From positions 85,122 through 149,121 of the forward strand of contig JAIETF010000053.1 of the NCBI GenBank assembly GCA_019745415.1: a stretch of DNA of 64,000 nucleotides, given 5' to 3'. This DNA comes from Candidatus Obscuribacterales bacterium (GTDB taxonomy: Bacteria; Cyanobacteriota; Vampirovibrionia; Obscuribacterales; Obscuribacteraceae). Below the pieces are notes generated by a model. The model did not search any database. It had not been told where the DNA came from and saw nothing but the letters and a program-made list of their open reading frames with translations. A program made the translations under genes and the position numbers. Positions 43,388 to 52,845 of the stretch are shown here, in pieces (position 1 is the stretch's first letter; the number at the start of each line of letters is the position of its first letter).

Positions 43388-43431
43388 GCCGACCAGTCTC
43401 TACGGCATCTTTTGATAACAGGTCTCTGTTC

Positions 43432-43476
43432 GGAGAGGGGATTGTATTGACCGCAAGGCTTACAATCCCCTTCTCC
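43432..43476 (+). terminator. Hairpin after the thioredoxin gene
   Basis: GGAGAGGGGATTGTA pairs with TACAATCCCCTTCTCC (one bulged base), 45 bp after the stop; a T run follows only 15-25 bases later. The rest of this 300-bp gap holds one more hairpin and no gene. Confidence 0.6.
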
Positions 43477-43623
43477 ACTCATTTGGGGTCGATTTCTTTT
43501 TTTTTGCTCTGGTAAACTATAAGAGTTAGTAAAGATTGGCAAAATTTTTTCGGTCCTGCTGCCTGGTTTTTGAACTTTGGGCTGCTGGGCTGCAACCCTA
43601 CAAAATAGACGGGCGATAGGGCC

Positions 43624-43658
43624 AGAACCGGCATGGTAATTGACACCATGCCGGTTCT
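43624..43658. terminator. Hairpin between convergent genes
   Basis: Perfect 14-bp stem AGAACCGGCATGGT/ACCATGCCGGTTCT with a 7-nt loop, 30 bp after the stop of the minus-strand gene. No T run on that strand, so it may stabilise 3' ends of both convergent transcripts. Confidence 0.5.
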
Positions 43659-43687
43659 GTTTAGGATGTTGAGCTCAGCTTTGCTCT

Positions 43688-44182
43688 TTAGTATTTGCCG
43701 AACCTTTCACCCTGCGAGCTATCGAGCACTTGCACCTGTTCTTCCACCAGCTGTCTGAGCACTCGGCGCTTCAGAACCGGAGCCAGATGGCTGATGGCGA
43801 TGGTCTGCCCTTGATGCCGTTTGATCAGCCTGGATTTGTCCAGCGCTTCCGCTTCCATTGAGCTGAGACCGACGGCATTGATTGCCCCGGGCATGAAAGG
43901 CACGAAACCGGCGGCGATGTAAGACTTTTCGCAGAGCTCATAGCGTGAGAGCACTTGCTCAGGGTCGACGGCGCGGCGGCGTTTGCTGATACTGTTCAGG
44001 ATGCTGAGCAGTTCGGCGCTGGCTGCAAAATAGGCGCGGACAATTTCTTGTTCGCTGCCCGCCAAAGAGGCAAAGCAGTTTTCTACTTCTGAAGGCTCTG
44101 CTCGCTTTGAATGCTGCAGGGCTCTTCCGAATCTGAGATTGAGCAGGCTCGTAAGTCTGCTTACGTACTTAAATGCAAACAT
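43688..44182 (-). CDS. Hypothetical helical protein (164 aa)
   Basis: Basic, largely alpha-helical protein with no signal peptide: FKYVSRLTSLLNLRFGRALQ at the N-terminus, a long helix with VRAYFAASAELLSILNSISK, then YIAAGFVPFMPGAINAVGLS and a charged C-terminal helix. AAGGAAAC precedes the ATG. No known domain or catalytic motif. It stands alone, convergent with the thioredoxin gene. A DNA- or membrane-associated structural role cannot be told apart. Confidence 0.55.
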   Translation of the reverse strand: MFAFKYVSRLTSLLNLRFGRALQHSKRAEPSEVENCFASLAGSEQEIVRAYFAASAELLSILNSISKRRRAVDPEQVLSRYELCEKSYIAAGFVPFMPGAINAVGLSSMEAEALDKSRLIKRHQGQTIAISHLAPVLKRRVLRQLVEEQVQVLDSSQGERFGKY

Positions 44183-44680
44183 GGCGTTTCCTTGTTATTT
44201 GTTTGGGCTATTCAAGACAGTCGTGTGCATTCTGGAGGTCGCAGAAACCCTACAAAAATGCGCAAAGCCGCAGTGTTTTTTTCTTTTTGGTTTTGGGGTG
44301 AGGGCAGCAAGAGAAGCTGGAATAGTGATGATGATTTGTGACCATACCTAGAGTGGATAGCTATTGCAATCTTTCTTAGCAAGGTCTAAATAGAGTTAGT
44401 GAATAGCTCAGCCCGGCCATATGTTGCGCCAGCGCCGCAGTGATTGGCCAACCCTCCAATAAGGCTGAAAGTGAGGTCGTGAATATTTCGAGACCAGGCT
44501 ATCGGGTCTGTCTATAGTTTCGTCTGAGGATCCGGCTCACGACTATTCGACAGCGCCAGCCTCTGCCGCCTCTTTTCCTTTTGTTCGACTGTTTAATACG
44601 ATGGCGTATAATAAAACAGACAAAAAAGGGGGTGATCTCTGTTTGGAGATCACCCGCGGCAAAGAATAAGCTACCGCTAG
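44183..44680. other. Intergenic region
   Basis: About 500 bp between two minus-strand genes. Apart from the terminator of the UPF0114 gene at its right end I see no gene, repeat or recognisable promoter. Short frames on either strand lack ribosome-binding sites. Confidence 0.35.
44622..44655 (-). terminator. Rho-independent terminator of the UPF0114 gene
   Basis: On the minus strand, 10-bp stem GGGTGATCTC/GAGATCACCC with a 6-nt loop, followed by CCTTTTTT. It lies 26 bp beyond the stop. Confidence 0.85.
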
Positions 44681-45313
44681 TTAGTTGCTGGGATTGCCGG
44701 TGGAGCTTGTGTTGTGGTCGGTGGTGCCGTTCGGGTGCATGATGCGCCAGACGATGGCTGTCACCAAGGTAGTGCCGAGGAAGACGGCGTGGATGACGAC
44801 GTGGGTGATCCAAACTTCCTTGGGGACAACGTTCAGACTGATGCAGTCCTTCAAGATGACAACGCTGGAGACGCCGGTAAAGGCTAGCCCGAGCTTGACT
44901 TTGAGGACGATGGTGTCGACCCTGCGTAGCCAGTAAGGTCCTTCAGCGGCCAGTCTGTCCTGGAAGCGACGAACATAGATCTGGTGACCGCCGACGATGG
45001 TCATGATCAAGAGCGAACAGATCATGGCTTGGTCGAGCAAGTCGACGATTATGACCAGCAGTTCATGACTGTGTTCGGCGCTGCCGGTAATGAGGTCTGG
45101 TGCGTGCATGACCAGTGCACCGACCTGGTAGAGAAACTTGAGCAGGTAGATGGTCAGGGCGATCATCAGGCCGGCGTTCATCGGGTACAGAGCCCAGCGG
45201 GTCTCGAATACCAGGCGGTCAAGCAGGCGGTGCTTGTCGATGCAAGGATCCGGCTTGTTCGGCTTGCCCGAAGTGTCCTTCGGCTCGTCCTTGTTTTGAT
45301 TCGGTGGAGTCAT
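44681..45313 (-). CDS. UPF0114/YqhA-family inner-membrane protein
   Basis: 210 residues; GGAGAG lies 3-8 bases before the ATG. After a hydrophilic Pro/Lys/Asp-rich N-terminus (28 residues), four hydrophobic helices follow: ALYPMNAGLMIALTIYLLKF (about 41-60), LLVIIVDLLDQAMICSLLIM (about 84-110), a helix near 133-155 and one near 167-190 (VVIHAVFLGTTLVTAIVWRI). The pattern F..RW.LYP...GL, D.....LL.M....Y...F..R is that of UPF0114 proteins (E. coli YqhA). The longer N-terminus is unusual. Function of the family is not established; a transport or stress role is often suggested. Monocistronic, with its own terminator. Confidence 0.75.
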   Translation of the reverse strand: MTPPNQNKDEPKDTSGKPNKPDPCIDKHRLLDRLVFETRWALYPMNAGLMIALTIYLLKFLYQVGALVMHAPDLITGSAEHSHELLVIIVDLLDQAMICSLLIMTIVGGHQIYVRRFQDRLAAEGPYWLRRVDTIVLKVKLGLAFTGVSSVVILKDCISLNVVPKEVWITHVVIHAVFLGTTLVTAIVWRIMHPNGTTDHNTSSTGNPSN

Positions 45314-45816
45314 AGTGCTCTCCTCTGGAGTGCGTTGAAAGTTTAGGAAGAGGTTTCTTCTATAGCGCAGGCGTCAGGTTGAGCTGGTTGTGAATGTCTG
45401 GTTCGGAATGCTCCCGAAGAATAGTTTTGAGAAAAGAAGGACAATAAAGGAGCCTATGGCTCTTTTGGCTTGCTAAACAAGAGTTGTAGGGCTTTATGAA
45501 GAGGCTTTCGGAAACACGGAGTGCGCTAGTTAGCGCATATCGGCAGACTGAAACCCCGTCGTGCTTGGGTTTCGTCAATCAGGCTGGGTGTATTGGAATT
45601 CTGTGTGAACAGATGTTTGCTGTGAGTAGGAATTTATGACAAGAGAAAAACTGCAGTTTTTCTCTGAAATACTGAAAGAGGAGCGCCTATCGCGGTTTGC
45701 ACCGGATAAGTATCACTCCCCTTCAGCTACCCCCTCAGAAAATCTTCTGAAATCGGATTGCTTTCCTTTTTCATGCTTTCATTCTAGGAAGAGATTGTTG
45801 CAACATTCTTGCAAAG
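45314..45816. other. Intergenic region with perfect palindrome
   Basis: About 500 bp between two minus-strand genes, holding the UPF0114 promoter region and the 3' region of the TPR gene. The 24-bp palindrome at 45642 is the only structured element. Frames of 72 and 84 codons here have no ribosome-binding site and no protein-like pattern. Confidence 0.35.
45642..45665. terminator. Perfect 24-bp palindrome with A/T flanks
   Basis: AGAGAAAAACTG is directly followed by its complement CAGTTTTTCTCT. It lies about 150 bp beyond the stop of the TPR gene and could act as a bidirectional terminator or an operator. Confidence 0.45.
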
Positions 45817-46743
45817 CTAAAGATCTTTTCTTTGTTTGTTTAGTTCTTCTATTTTGCCCATATCGGCATCAGCTTCCTTGTTGCGATTGAGCTTTCTGTA
45901 GGCTGCCGCTCTGCGCATATAGAGTCTAATTATTTTGGGGCTGAGTGCAATTGCTTTGTTGAATTGTTCAATAGCCTCACGATAGCGCTGCATTCTGTAG
46001 AGCACTAGGCCTTTATTGTCATAACCACAGGAAATGTCTGGCTTGAGAGCAATAATTTCGTCGCAAGCCGGTAGTGCTTCTTTTGTTTTGCCAAGCGCCA
46101 GTAGAATCTCAATGCGACATTCTAAAAAGCGTTTGTTTTGCTTTAGTTGCTTAGCATCTACCTTTTCCAGTTCTGCTAGAGCTTCTTCGCTTCTGCCGTA
46201 GCTACAGAGCATTCGTGCCTTCTCGTAAAAGAGTTGTGGTTCTCTAAAGCCTAGTTTCTGCGCCTGTTCAAAGTCAGCCAAGGCCTTGTCTAGATCTGGA
46301 ATATGCACAGCTACAACGCCTCTCTCATAATAGAGTCTTGCGTCTTTGGGATTTTTCTTGATTGCCATTGTGTAGATTTTGTAGCTGTCCATCTCGCGGT
46401 GTGAAGCGGCCAGATTCACAGCCAGAGCTCTTAAGGCAGCTAAGTTAAGTGGCTCCAACCGACAGGCTTCTTTCAGATCTGCATCAGCATCGGCATAACG
46501 ACCTTGAGAGGTCCAAAAGCTGGCTCTGGCGATAAGTGGAGCACTCGCTTTTGGATTCCTGTCTACGGCTTCATTCAGTTCTTTCAGTTTTCTCTTGAAC
46601 GTAGGTTTGTCAAATTTGCGCGCATTCAATTCTTCGGCAAAGAAAGTGGTCTGTGCTAGGCAATTGCCGCAACTGTTGCCAAAGAGCGCGCTTAGAGTGG
46701 TGCCTAAGGCCAAGAGTGCCGAAGAGAAATTGGATTTTTTCAT
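45817..46743 (-). CDS. Secreted/periplasmic TPR-repeat protein
   Basis: 308 residues. N-terminal signal sequence (SSALLALGTTLSALFGNSCG); the Cys in GNSCGNCLAQ could make it a lipoprotein, though the lipobox is not classical. From about residue 50 to the end it is a series of 34-residue tetratricopeptide repeats, for example YADADADLKEACRLEPLNLA, ARLYYERGVVAVHIPDLDKA, GYDNKGLVLYRMQRYREAIE and RLYMRRAAAYRKLNRNKEAD. TPR arrays mediate protein-protein contacts. It lies 32 bp after the repeat-rich large gene on the same strand, so the two are probably co-transcribed. Partner not known. Confidence 0.8.
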   Translation of the reverse strand: MKKSNFSSALLALGTTLSALFGNSCGNCLAQTTFFAEELNARKFDKPTFKRKLKELNEAVDRNPKASAPLIARASFWTSQGRYADADADLKEACRLEPLNLAALRALAVNLAASHREMDSYKIYTMAIKKNPKDARLYYERGVVAVHIPDLDKALADFEQAQKLGFREPQLFYEKARMLCSYGRSEEALAELEKVDAKQLKQNKRFLECRIEILLALGKTKEALPACDEIIALKPDISCGYDNKGLVLYRMQRYREAIEQFNKAIALSPKIIRLYMRRAAAYRKLNRNKEADADMGKIEELNKQRKDL

Positions 46744-46775
46744 ACCAATTATTCTAGCTGTCTAGGCCTATTTGG

Positions 46776-49019
46776 CTAGCGGGCTTTCTTGAGATTTTCC
46801 ATAGTCTCTTGCAGGCAGGCCTGGCCAATCAGTTTGATATATTGGGCGTTCAGCTCTCTTATTTCTTGACTGGTTGTGGCCTTGGAAAGTGAGTGAAGTT
46901 GCATGGCTGCTTCACCGGCTTTGAGTTGCAAGAGTGAGTCTAATGCGGCCTTTTGGAATTCAATCGACGGCTTTACCGAGAAGTGATTGCTGTCTCTTTG
47001 CATGGCTTTGACTATGGCAGCGATTGCTACTTCTCTAGGGTTGCCTGTAACCTGAGTAGGATCATCGTTCTCCTTCTCGCTCTTGGTGCGGTTGTCCATA
47101 TAGTTGCTTGTTTTGTCATTGGCAAGGGCGGTCATGCCTGCTAGAGCCTTAATGCGTACCGAGGCAGGTATGAATGGATTGTTCAATATTTGGGGCAAAA
47201 CTCTTGCTACGACAGAGTGGTCTTTGCTCGGGTCGGCGGCAATATCTGCCAAAGTCTGCGCGGCTGCTTGCTGCCAGCTCTCTCTGGGTGAAACAATCTG
47301 GTTGCCGTTTTGCATACGATATTCGGAGTAATAGCTGACTTTCTCACCATCTTTTGCCGGTAGATGCAGACCCATAGCCATCTGTGCCAGCAAAACTTGT
47401 TTGTTGCGATAGTCACCGCCTTCACTTTTGGCTGAGCTTTTTAGGGCTTCAAACTGGGCGTCACGTTTCTCAGCAACAGAGTTCTCGCCGTCGATGATCG
47501 TAGATTGAAAGCTGAAAAACGAGTACTGATTGTCGATTTCTGCTTTGAATTTAGTGAAATCGAGCAGGTTGTATTCTGGGCCTGTGAGCAGATTGCGAGC
47601 GCCTGCATCGCTAGCTTGTACGTCTTCAATAGAGCGGCTCGCTCCCTCATTGCGCAGAGTTTCATTTTTGAAGAAATGGTCGAAACTTTCCATGCGCGTA
47701 GAGGTCAATCTGGCTGCTTGCTCAAGGGTCATTTGCGGCGAGGGCTCGGCTTGGGCTGCCCTGTTTTGAGCTTCACTGTTTTGAGCTTCTAGTGCATCCA
47801 CCGGAGTTTGCATGGGACTATCTAGTGGAGATTGTTGGGGTGTATCCACCGGAGTTTGCATGGGAGCATCAAGTGGAGATTGTTGGGGTGTATCCACCGG
47901 AGTTTGCATGGGACTATCTAGTGGAGATTGTTGGGGTGTATCTAGTGGAGAGTTGTTTTCGGTTTGAGTTTCCTCTTCGTAGCCTCGGCGTCTTTGTGGT
48001 GCTGGAGCGGCGTTGCGGCTGTCTGGATAAAGGTCTTGTATGTCTCTTACTGGAGGAGTTTTCTCTGGAATTGTTTGAGGAATTTCATTGCGGCTGTCTG
48101 GGTAGAGGTCTTGTATGTCTCTTGCCGGAGGAATTTTCTCTGGGTTTATCTTGGGGATTTCATTGCGGCTGTCGGGATAAAGGTCTTCGGCTTCTCTTTG
48201 GGCTGTTTGATTATCGCTGGGTGGTGTGCTTTCTTGTTTGGGTTTGTCTGCAAACTTTGCTTCGCTAGGTCTCAAGCCATTGCGAGCTGCATCGTGGGCT
48301 GAAATCAGCTTGAAAGGATCTATAGGCTCACCGAAGTGGGCTTTGGTCGTCAGTCCTTCTGCACCGCTCTTGGAATTGGTGCCGCTGGCGGTGGCGATAA
48401 TTGTGGCGGCGTCTCCACCCTGCAATCTTTCTCTTTGCAGAAGGTCGGCTATGACGGTTCCGGGTTGTACTTTTTCGGGATCTACTCTGACGAATATGGC
48501 TTCGTCTTTATAATATTTTCTTGTATCAGGTCTGTTTTGTACTTCGTAATGCCCGTTTTGCATACTCCATGCTTTAGATAAATGCGCTGCAGTCTCAGGA
48601 TTCTTGTCACTGCCGACGACGATTACTAGTGGTTTGCCTTCGCGAGCGGCTTGATTAGCAGCTTCGGCGAAATTGTTTTGGTTCCAGCTGGTCTGCGGTG
48701 CTACTTCGCCTTTGACTATTTGACTGTGTTCTACTCTGCCGCTGTTGCAGTCAAGCGAACTACGTTTACCGTTGCCTTGTTCGCAAGAAGAGTTAGATCT
48801 TATCGACTGTTCCTGTCCTCTATAGATTGAAGGCTGACAGCTGAAATCAAGTTCTCGGCATTGGCTCTGTCTGCTGTTGTTTACTCTTCCATCGCAGCCA
48901 TAGGCTTGGGGCTGAAAATGCGGCTGGCAACTGTTTGTTGAATCTTGACAATCGTTGCCCTGGTATTCTTGGTGTGACCCGCGGCAGCCGCCGCGAAAAA
49001 TTCTTCCTAACAAGCCCAT
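46776..49019 (-). CDS. Large repeat-rich protein, HEAT-like C-terminus
   Basis: 747 residues from the ATG of MGLLGRIFRG (GAGG seven bases upstream). No signal peptide. Residues 1-110 are Cys/Ser/Gln-rich and low-complexity. Residues 115-200 read like a small thioredoxin-like alpha/beta domain (NQAAREGKPLVIVVGSDKNP, IFVRVDPEKVQPGTVI). Residues about 275-430 are tandem repeats: a 25-residue DLYPDSRNEIP unit, then a 16-residue SPLDSPMQTPVDTPQQ unit. The C-terminal 310 residues are helical, with HEAT-like phrases (NPFIPASVRIKALAGMTALA, REVAIAAIVKAMQRDSNHFS, IEFQKAALDSLLQLKAGEAA). Lineage-specific architecture; function unknown. Forms an operon with the TPR protein. Confidence 0.65.
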   Translation of the reverse strand: MGLLGRIFRGGCRGSHQEYQGNDCQDSTNSCQPHFQPQAYGCDGRVNNSRQSQCRELDFSCQPSIYRGQEQSIRSNSSCEQGNGKRSSLDCNSGRVEHSQIVKGEVAPQTSWNQNNFAEAANQAAREGKPLVIVVGSDKNPETAAHLSKAWSMQNGHYEVQNRPDTRKYYKDEAIFVRVDPEKVQPGTVIADLLQRERLQGGDAATIIATASGTNSKSGAEGLTTKAHFGEPIDPFKLISAHDAARNGLRPSEAKFADKPKQESTPPSDNQTAQREAEDLYPDSRNEIPKINPEKIPPARDIQDLYPDSRNEIPQTIPEKTPPVRDIQDLYPDSRNAAPAPQRRRGYEEETQTENNSPLDTPQQSPLDSPMQTPVDTPQQSPLDAPMQTPVDTPQQSPLDSPMQTPVDALEAQNSEAQNRAAQAEPSPQMTLEQAARLTSTRMESFDHFFKNETLRNEGASRSIEDVQASDAGARNLLTGPEYNLLDFTKFKAEIDNQYSFFSFQSTIIDGENSVAEKRDAQFEALKSSAKSEGGDYRNKQVLLAQMAMGLHLPAKDGEKVSYYSEYRMQNGNQIVSPRESWQQAAAQTLADIAADPSKDHSVVARVLPQILNNPFIPASVRIKALAGMTALANDKTSNYMDNRTKSEKENDDPTQVTGNPREVAIAAIVKAMQRDSNHFSVKPSIEFQKAALDSLLQLKAGEAAMQLHSLSKATTSQEIRELNAQYIKLIGQACLQETMENLKKAR
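47797..47940. repeat. Three 48-bp in-frame tandem repeats
   Basis: Three nearly identical 48-bp units encoding the 16-residue SPLDxPMQTPVDTPQQ. The middle unit carries the Ala variant. A partial unit flanks the left end of the protein segment. Confidence 0.92.
48015..48187. repeat. Diverged 75-bp in-frame tandem repeats (2.3 copies)
   Basis: Units beginning GCGGCTGTCT at 48015, 48090 and 48165, encoding the DLYPDSRNEIP-containing 25-residue unit. Less conserved than the 48-bp array, so probably older. Confidence 0.85.
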
Positions 49020-49184
49020 GGTAGAACCTCGGTATTTCAATTTTTGTAGGGGGTGTATGGTCAAGTTAAGTCAAAAAAGTTGCAATGTTGTTGCAGACAG
49101 TGCTTACTTTCTGTCAGTGGCAGATAAAAGTTCGGTTTGAGCGCTGGGGGCGGGTATAACGAGAATAATGAAAGCAAGGGTTTT

Positions 49185-51014
49185 ATGGCGCTAAAACCAA
49201 ATAAGTCCAGATTCAGCATCAACAACCTCTCGCTAAAGACCAGAGGTGTTTTGCTGGTTTTCATTCCGCTCTCTATTCAGTTTTTGCTTAGTATTGTGCT
49301 TGCCGTGTTTGAAGTGGAAGCTGAGGCGGCTGAACGAGATCAGCGGCATTCTTTCGAGATTTTGTATGAAGTTAGTATGATTGAGCGCAAGGTTTATCAG
49401 CTCGTCATGGAGATAGTTGTATTCACTACCTTTAGACGCGCAGATTCGATGGCGCAGATGGATCGTATGCGCAATGAATTGCCGCAGAGTTTTGCCGGGC
49501 TGGATGCTCTCGTCAAGGATGATGCTAAGCAGGTGCAGAATGTGGCTGAGTACAAAAGAACAGTCAGCAACTTTCTTACTTCGGTAAAGGGCATTCAGGA
49601 CGCCCTAGCGGAAGGCGACAATATGTATGCTGCCGTCCTGGCAAAAAGAGTGAGAGATCAGCTTTATGGGGCCTCGTTTTTAGACAAGTCTTACAAGATT
49701 AGATTTCTTGAGCAAGAGCGTCTCGGCATAGAACACAAAGAGCTTTATCAGCGGCGCGGACCAATAAGATTTTGGATCTTCTTTGGATTGGGATTGAATA
49801 CTCTGGCTGCGGTGATTGGTTCGGTAGTCTTCGCCGCTGACTTAACTAGGCGCATTGCAATTATTATTGCCAATACTGAAAAGCTGACCATGGGTAAACC
49901 TATGGCTGCGCCTATGCTGGCCAAAGACGAGATTGGCAAACTCGATATGGTCTTTCATCGAATGGCGGGTGAGCTTGACGACGCGGTCAAGCGTGAGACT
50001 GCCCTGGTTGAGAATGCCGCAGATGTTATCTTTAGTATTGATTCTAACCTGATGTTCACCTCGGTGTCGCCGGCTGCTCTTGGTTTGTGGGGATACGAAA
50101 GTGAAGAGTTACTTGGCAAAAGGCTGATGAGCCTTATACCGAAGTCTTCTCAGGAAGCGACAAGCGACTTTCTCATGCGGGTGCGAGAAGAGAGTGGTTC
50201 TCGCAGTTTTGATGTGCCGGTGCTCTGTCAGAACGGTATGGCGAAAGACTTTGTCTGGAACGTCCATTATTCAGAGGGCAAGAAGAGCTATTTTTGTGTA
50301 GCCCATGATGTAACGGAAAGGCGGCGAATGGAGAGGGCTAAGCAAGATTTCGTCAACATGGTTTCACATGATATACGCACACCGCTATCTAGTATGAAGA
50401 CTTTTCTTGAGATGGTTAATCATGGTGTTTATGGCGAGTTGAGCACAGCCGGTAAAGAAAAGTCAAAACTGGTTTTGGGCGCTGCCGCCCGTTTGGTCAT
50501 GTTGGTCAATGATTTGCTCGATATAGAGAAAATGGAATCGGGCAACTTGGTATTAAAGCTCAGGGCAGTGCCGGTTGATCAAATTGTAGAAGGTTCCATC
50601 GAACTGGTTTCAGGTTTTGCAGAGCAGCAGGGCGTCAGACTTGAGAGTGCTGACTTGCCTGCTGTCATGGTTTATGTCGATGAAGATAGAATTGTGCAAG
50701 TCTTGCAGAATCTTTTGGTTAATGCCGTCAAGTTTTCGCCACAAGGAAAAGCTGTTACCGTCTCGGTTTCACTAACCAGAGAAGGCGTGCGCTTTGCGGT
50801 TAAAGACCGCGGTCCAGGTATTAAGGAAGCATTTCAAGGTAGTCTCTTTGAACGCTTTACCCAAGTGGAAGGTGGAGACGGCAAGAAACGTCCTGGCACT
50901 GGCTTGGGTTTGGCTATCTGCAGAGAGATTGTGCAGAAACATGGGGGCAAAATTGGTGTAGATAGCCAGCCTGGCCGCGGTAGTGAATTTTGGTTTGAAG
51001 TGGCTCGGTCTTGA
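49185..51014 (+). CDS. Membrane sensor histidine kinase with PAS domain
   Basis: 609 residues from the ATG of MALKPNKSRF; an upstream alternative start is weaker. First transmembrane helix about 20-42 (GVLLVFIPLSIQFLLSIVLA), a helical sensor region (about 43-190, with VFTTFRRADSMAQMDRM), second helix about 200-222 and a HAMP-like linker. A PAS domain (about 268-385, VENAADVIFSIDSNLMFTSV) precedes the HisKA dimerisation domain with MVSHDIRTPLSSM (phospho-acceptor His395). The HATPase domain has the N box NLLVNAVKFSPQG, G1 DRGPGIKE and G2 GTGLGLAICREI. All catalytic boxes are intact. The cognate regulator may be the OmpR-type gene 1.8 kb downstream. Signal unknown. Confidence 0.93.
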   Translation: MALKPNKSRFSINNLSLKTRGVLLVFIPLSIQFLLSIVLAVFEVEAEAAERDQRHSFEILYEVSMIERKVYQLVMEIVVFTTFRRADSMAQMDRMRNELPQSFAGLDALVKDDAKQVQNVAEYKRTVSNFLTSVKGIQDALAEGDNMYAAVLAKRVRDQLYGASFLDKSYKIRFLEQERLGIEHKELYQRRGPIRFWIFFGLGLNTLAAVIGSVVFAADLTRRIAIIIANTEKLTMGKPMAAPMLAKDEIGKLDMVFHRMAGELDDAVKRETALVENAADVIFSIDSNLMFTSVSPAALGLWGYESEELLGKRLMSLIPKSSQEATSDFLMRVREESGSRSFDVPVLCQNGMAKDFVWNVHYSEGKKSYFCVAHDVTERRRMERAKQDFVNMVSHDIRTPLSSMKTFLEMVNHGVYGELSTAGKEKSKLVLGAAARLVMLVNDLLDIEKMESGNLVLKLRAVPVDQIVEGSIELVSGFAEQQGVRLESADLPAVMVYVDEDRIVQVLQNLLVNAVKFSPQGKAVTVSVSLTREGVRFAVKDRGPGIKEAFQGSLFERFTQVEGGDGKKRPGTGLGLAICREIVQKHGGKIGVDSQPGRGSEFWFEVARS

Positions 51015-51035
51015 TTTTTAGCAGGCGGATTTTCG

Positions 51036-52586
51036 TCAATATTTCCTCTTTTCATAAAGAGCGCCGTCGATGGATATGCGCAGTATGTTTCCGTTTTTGC
51101 TAATCGGATAAACCGTGCAGCGCTTGCTTTGTCCACCCAAATTGAGAGTGAGATCATTGCCGTTTATTGTATATGTGCCGCGATTACCGCCATGTAAGCC
51201 TACTGTAACACCGCTCACTTTGGTGTCTCCATCTATGCCTGTGGTACTGTCTGTAGTGACAGTGCCGTCTGCAGAAAAAGTATAGGTTCCGGCGGCGGTG
51301 ATGGTCGGAGCGCCTGTATAACTATAATTGCCGGCAAAGACAGTACCTCTTGCAAATGTACCGCTGATACGGGCATTGTTTCCGAACTTTTCTACTTTGT
51401 TTGTGGGCGCATAGTTCATTTCCATGTTTTCGGCGTTCTTCATCTTTAAGAGCCAGCTATAAGGGGCTTCACCGCCATAAGAAAGGGTGATTTTGTCCCC
51501 GTTTATTCCATATTGTCCGCACAGTTCAGGGTGTTCGCTCTGTACCTTCGCCCAGTTAAAGGCTGAGGGGCCTTCGGGCGGAACACCCTTATAGAATCTT
51601 CCGTCGGGCATAAAGTAATAGTGCTCTTCACGATAATTTAGCGAAGTGCCCATCCAAGTTTGCTCGTGCCTTAGATATAGTCCGCTAAGCCCTTTGCTGC
51701 CCGCTACTGGTTTTGCTGGTCCGGCATTTACTTTCGACTGATTCTGAGTGCCCTTTATGCGGGCTTCGATATCTGCCTGCATCCATTTCCAAGAATCACT
51801 GCCTCCGTTTTTGGCGTTGCTTTGTGTGGCGGCGTTATTTTGGCTTTGTTTAATGCGGGCATCAATGTCAGCCTGCATCCATTTCCAAGAGTCGCTTGTG
51901 CTGCTGTTTGAGCTTGCACCGGCGCTGCTGCTTGAACTACGGTTTGAACTACTGCTTGAGCTGCTGTTTGCCCAGATACTTTGTTTTGGATCGGCATTTG
52001 AGAGTCTTTCACTTGACGAGGCCTGCGGCGCGCTATTTGCTAAATGCGGTGCAGAGCCAGGGCTGGTTCTGCTTGATGCATAGCTTGTTGCCGCCGTGTT
52101 TTCTTCCTTGTGTGCACCGAAGAGCCAATTTTCTGGTACCTGATATTCGCCTTTATGATCGCCCACACCGAGCATGCGGATGGTGTACATATTGCCGCTC
52201 TTAGCTATGACTTTGCCGGTTTCCCAATTCTTTTTGGCGCCGGTGACATCAACAAGCACGCTGTCCCCTACTTTAGCGAATTCCTTTACTTTGCCACTGC
52301 CGGCTGTGCCGTAACTGACCCCGGCCTGAGGAATCGAGCCACTGGCCGCGTCGTAGAACCAGGCTTCGGGGACATAAAATTCGCCTACATACTTTCCGAC
52401 ACCAAGCATTTCAACTTTGTAGCCGGCTGCATCTTTTGCTCTTATGGTTGCTGTTTCCCAGTTCTTTCTGGCGCCTGTAACGTCTACCAATACTTTCTCT
52501 CCGACTTCTCTACCCTGTGCCTGGCAGTATGAGCTAGCCAGAGACATGACTGTTAGAAGGGCTGAAAAGAGGAGTCGGTTCTGCAT
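51036..52586 (-). CDS. Secreted protein with two Tudor/SH3-like repeats and beta-rich C-terminus
   Basis: 516 residues from the ATG of MQNRLLFSAL (AAGGAAC upstream). Signal peptide, cleavage after CQA-Q near residue 22. Two copies of a roughly 65-residue SH3/Agenet-like unit follow: VGEKVLVDVTGARKNWETAT, then VGDSVLVDVTGAKKNWETGK with YxVPExWxF at each end. A Ser/Ala-rich linker comes next, then two copies of a 32-residue SDSWKWMQADIDARIK unit. A C-terminal beta-rich domain of about 200 residues has GTYTFSADGTVTTDS and GGNRGTYTINGNDLTLNLGG, lipocalin-like in style. The gene is convergent with the kinase gene and divergent from the response-regulator gene, so it could be part of their regulon. 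Function unknown. Confidence 0.62.
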   Translation of the reverse strand: MQNRLLFSALLTVMSLASSYCQAQGREVGEKVLVDVTGARKNWETATIRAKDAAGYKVEMLGVGKYVGEFYVPEAWFYDAASGSIPQAGVSYGTAGSGKVKEFAKVGDSVLVDVTGAKKNWETGKVIAKSGNMYTIRMLGVGDHKGEYQVPENWLFGAHKEENTAATSYASSRTSPGSAPHLANSAPQASSSERLSNADPKQSIWANSSSSSSSNRSSSSSAGASSNSSTSDSWKWMQADIDARIKQSQNNAATQSNAKNGGSDSWKWMQADIEARIKGTQNQSKVNAGPAKPVAGSKGLSGLYLRHEQTWMGTSLNYREEHYYFMPDGRFYKGVPPEGPSAFNWAKVQSEHPELCGQYGINGDKITLSYGGEAPYSWLLKMKNAENMEMNYAPTNKVEKFGNNARISGTFARGTVFAGNYSYTGAPTITAAGTYTFSADGTVTTDSTTGIDGDTKVSGVTVGLHGGNRGTYTINGNDLTLNLGGQSKRCTVYPISKNGNILRISIDGALYEKRKY

Positions 52587-52845
52587 TTTGGTTCCTTCTT
52601 GATATTTGATGTTTGATGCCGATATATCTCTGTAGGGCAAGATCGGTCCGGCCGAATCTCTACAGAATCTATACAGGTCCCGATAGATTTCGGCGGTTTT
52701 CCAGTAGCCTATTGCAGTCTGGAATTTGGCATTTTAGGTTGAGAGTGACTGGCGCGCATTAAATCTGTATGGCATGGGCTTCTTGGCATCTGGTTGGCTG
52801 CTTGGTTCATTTACCTTGCGTGCTTCTATCTGTTAGTCTTTATTC

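Noticed and set aside
47797..48187. Tandem repeats considered as a CRISPR array
   Set aside because: Units are contiguous, without unique spacers, and are in frame within a coding sequence.
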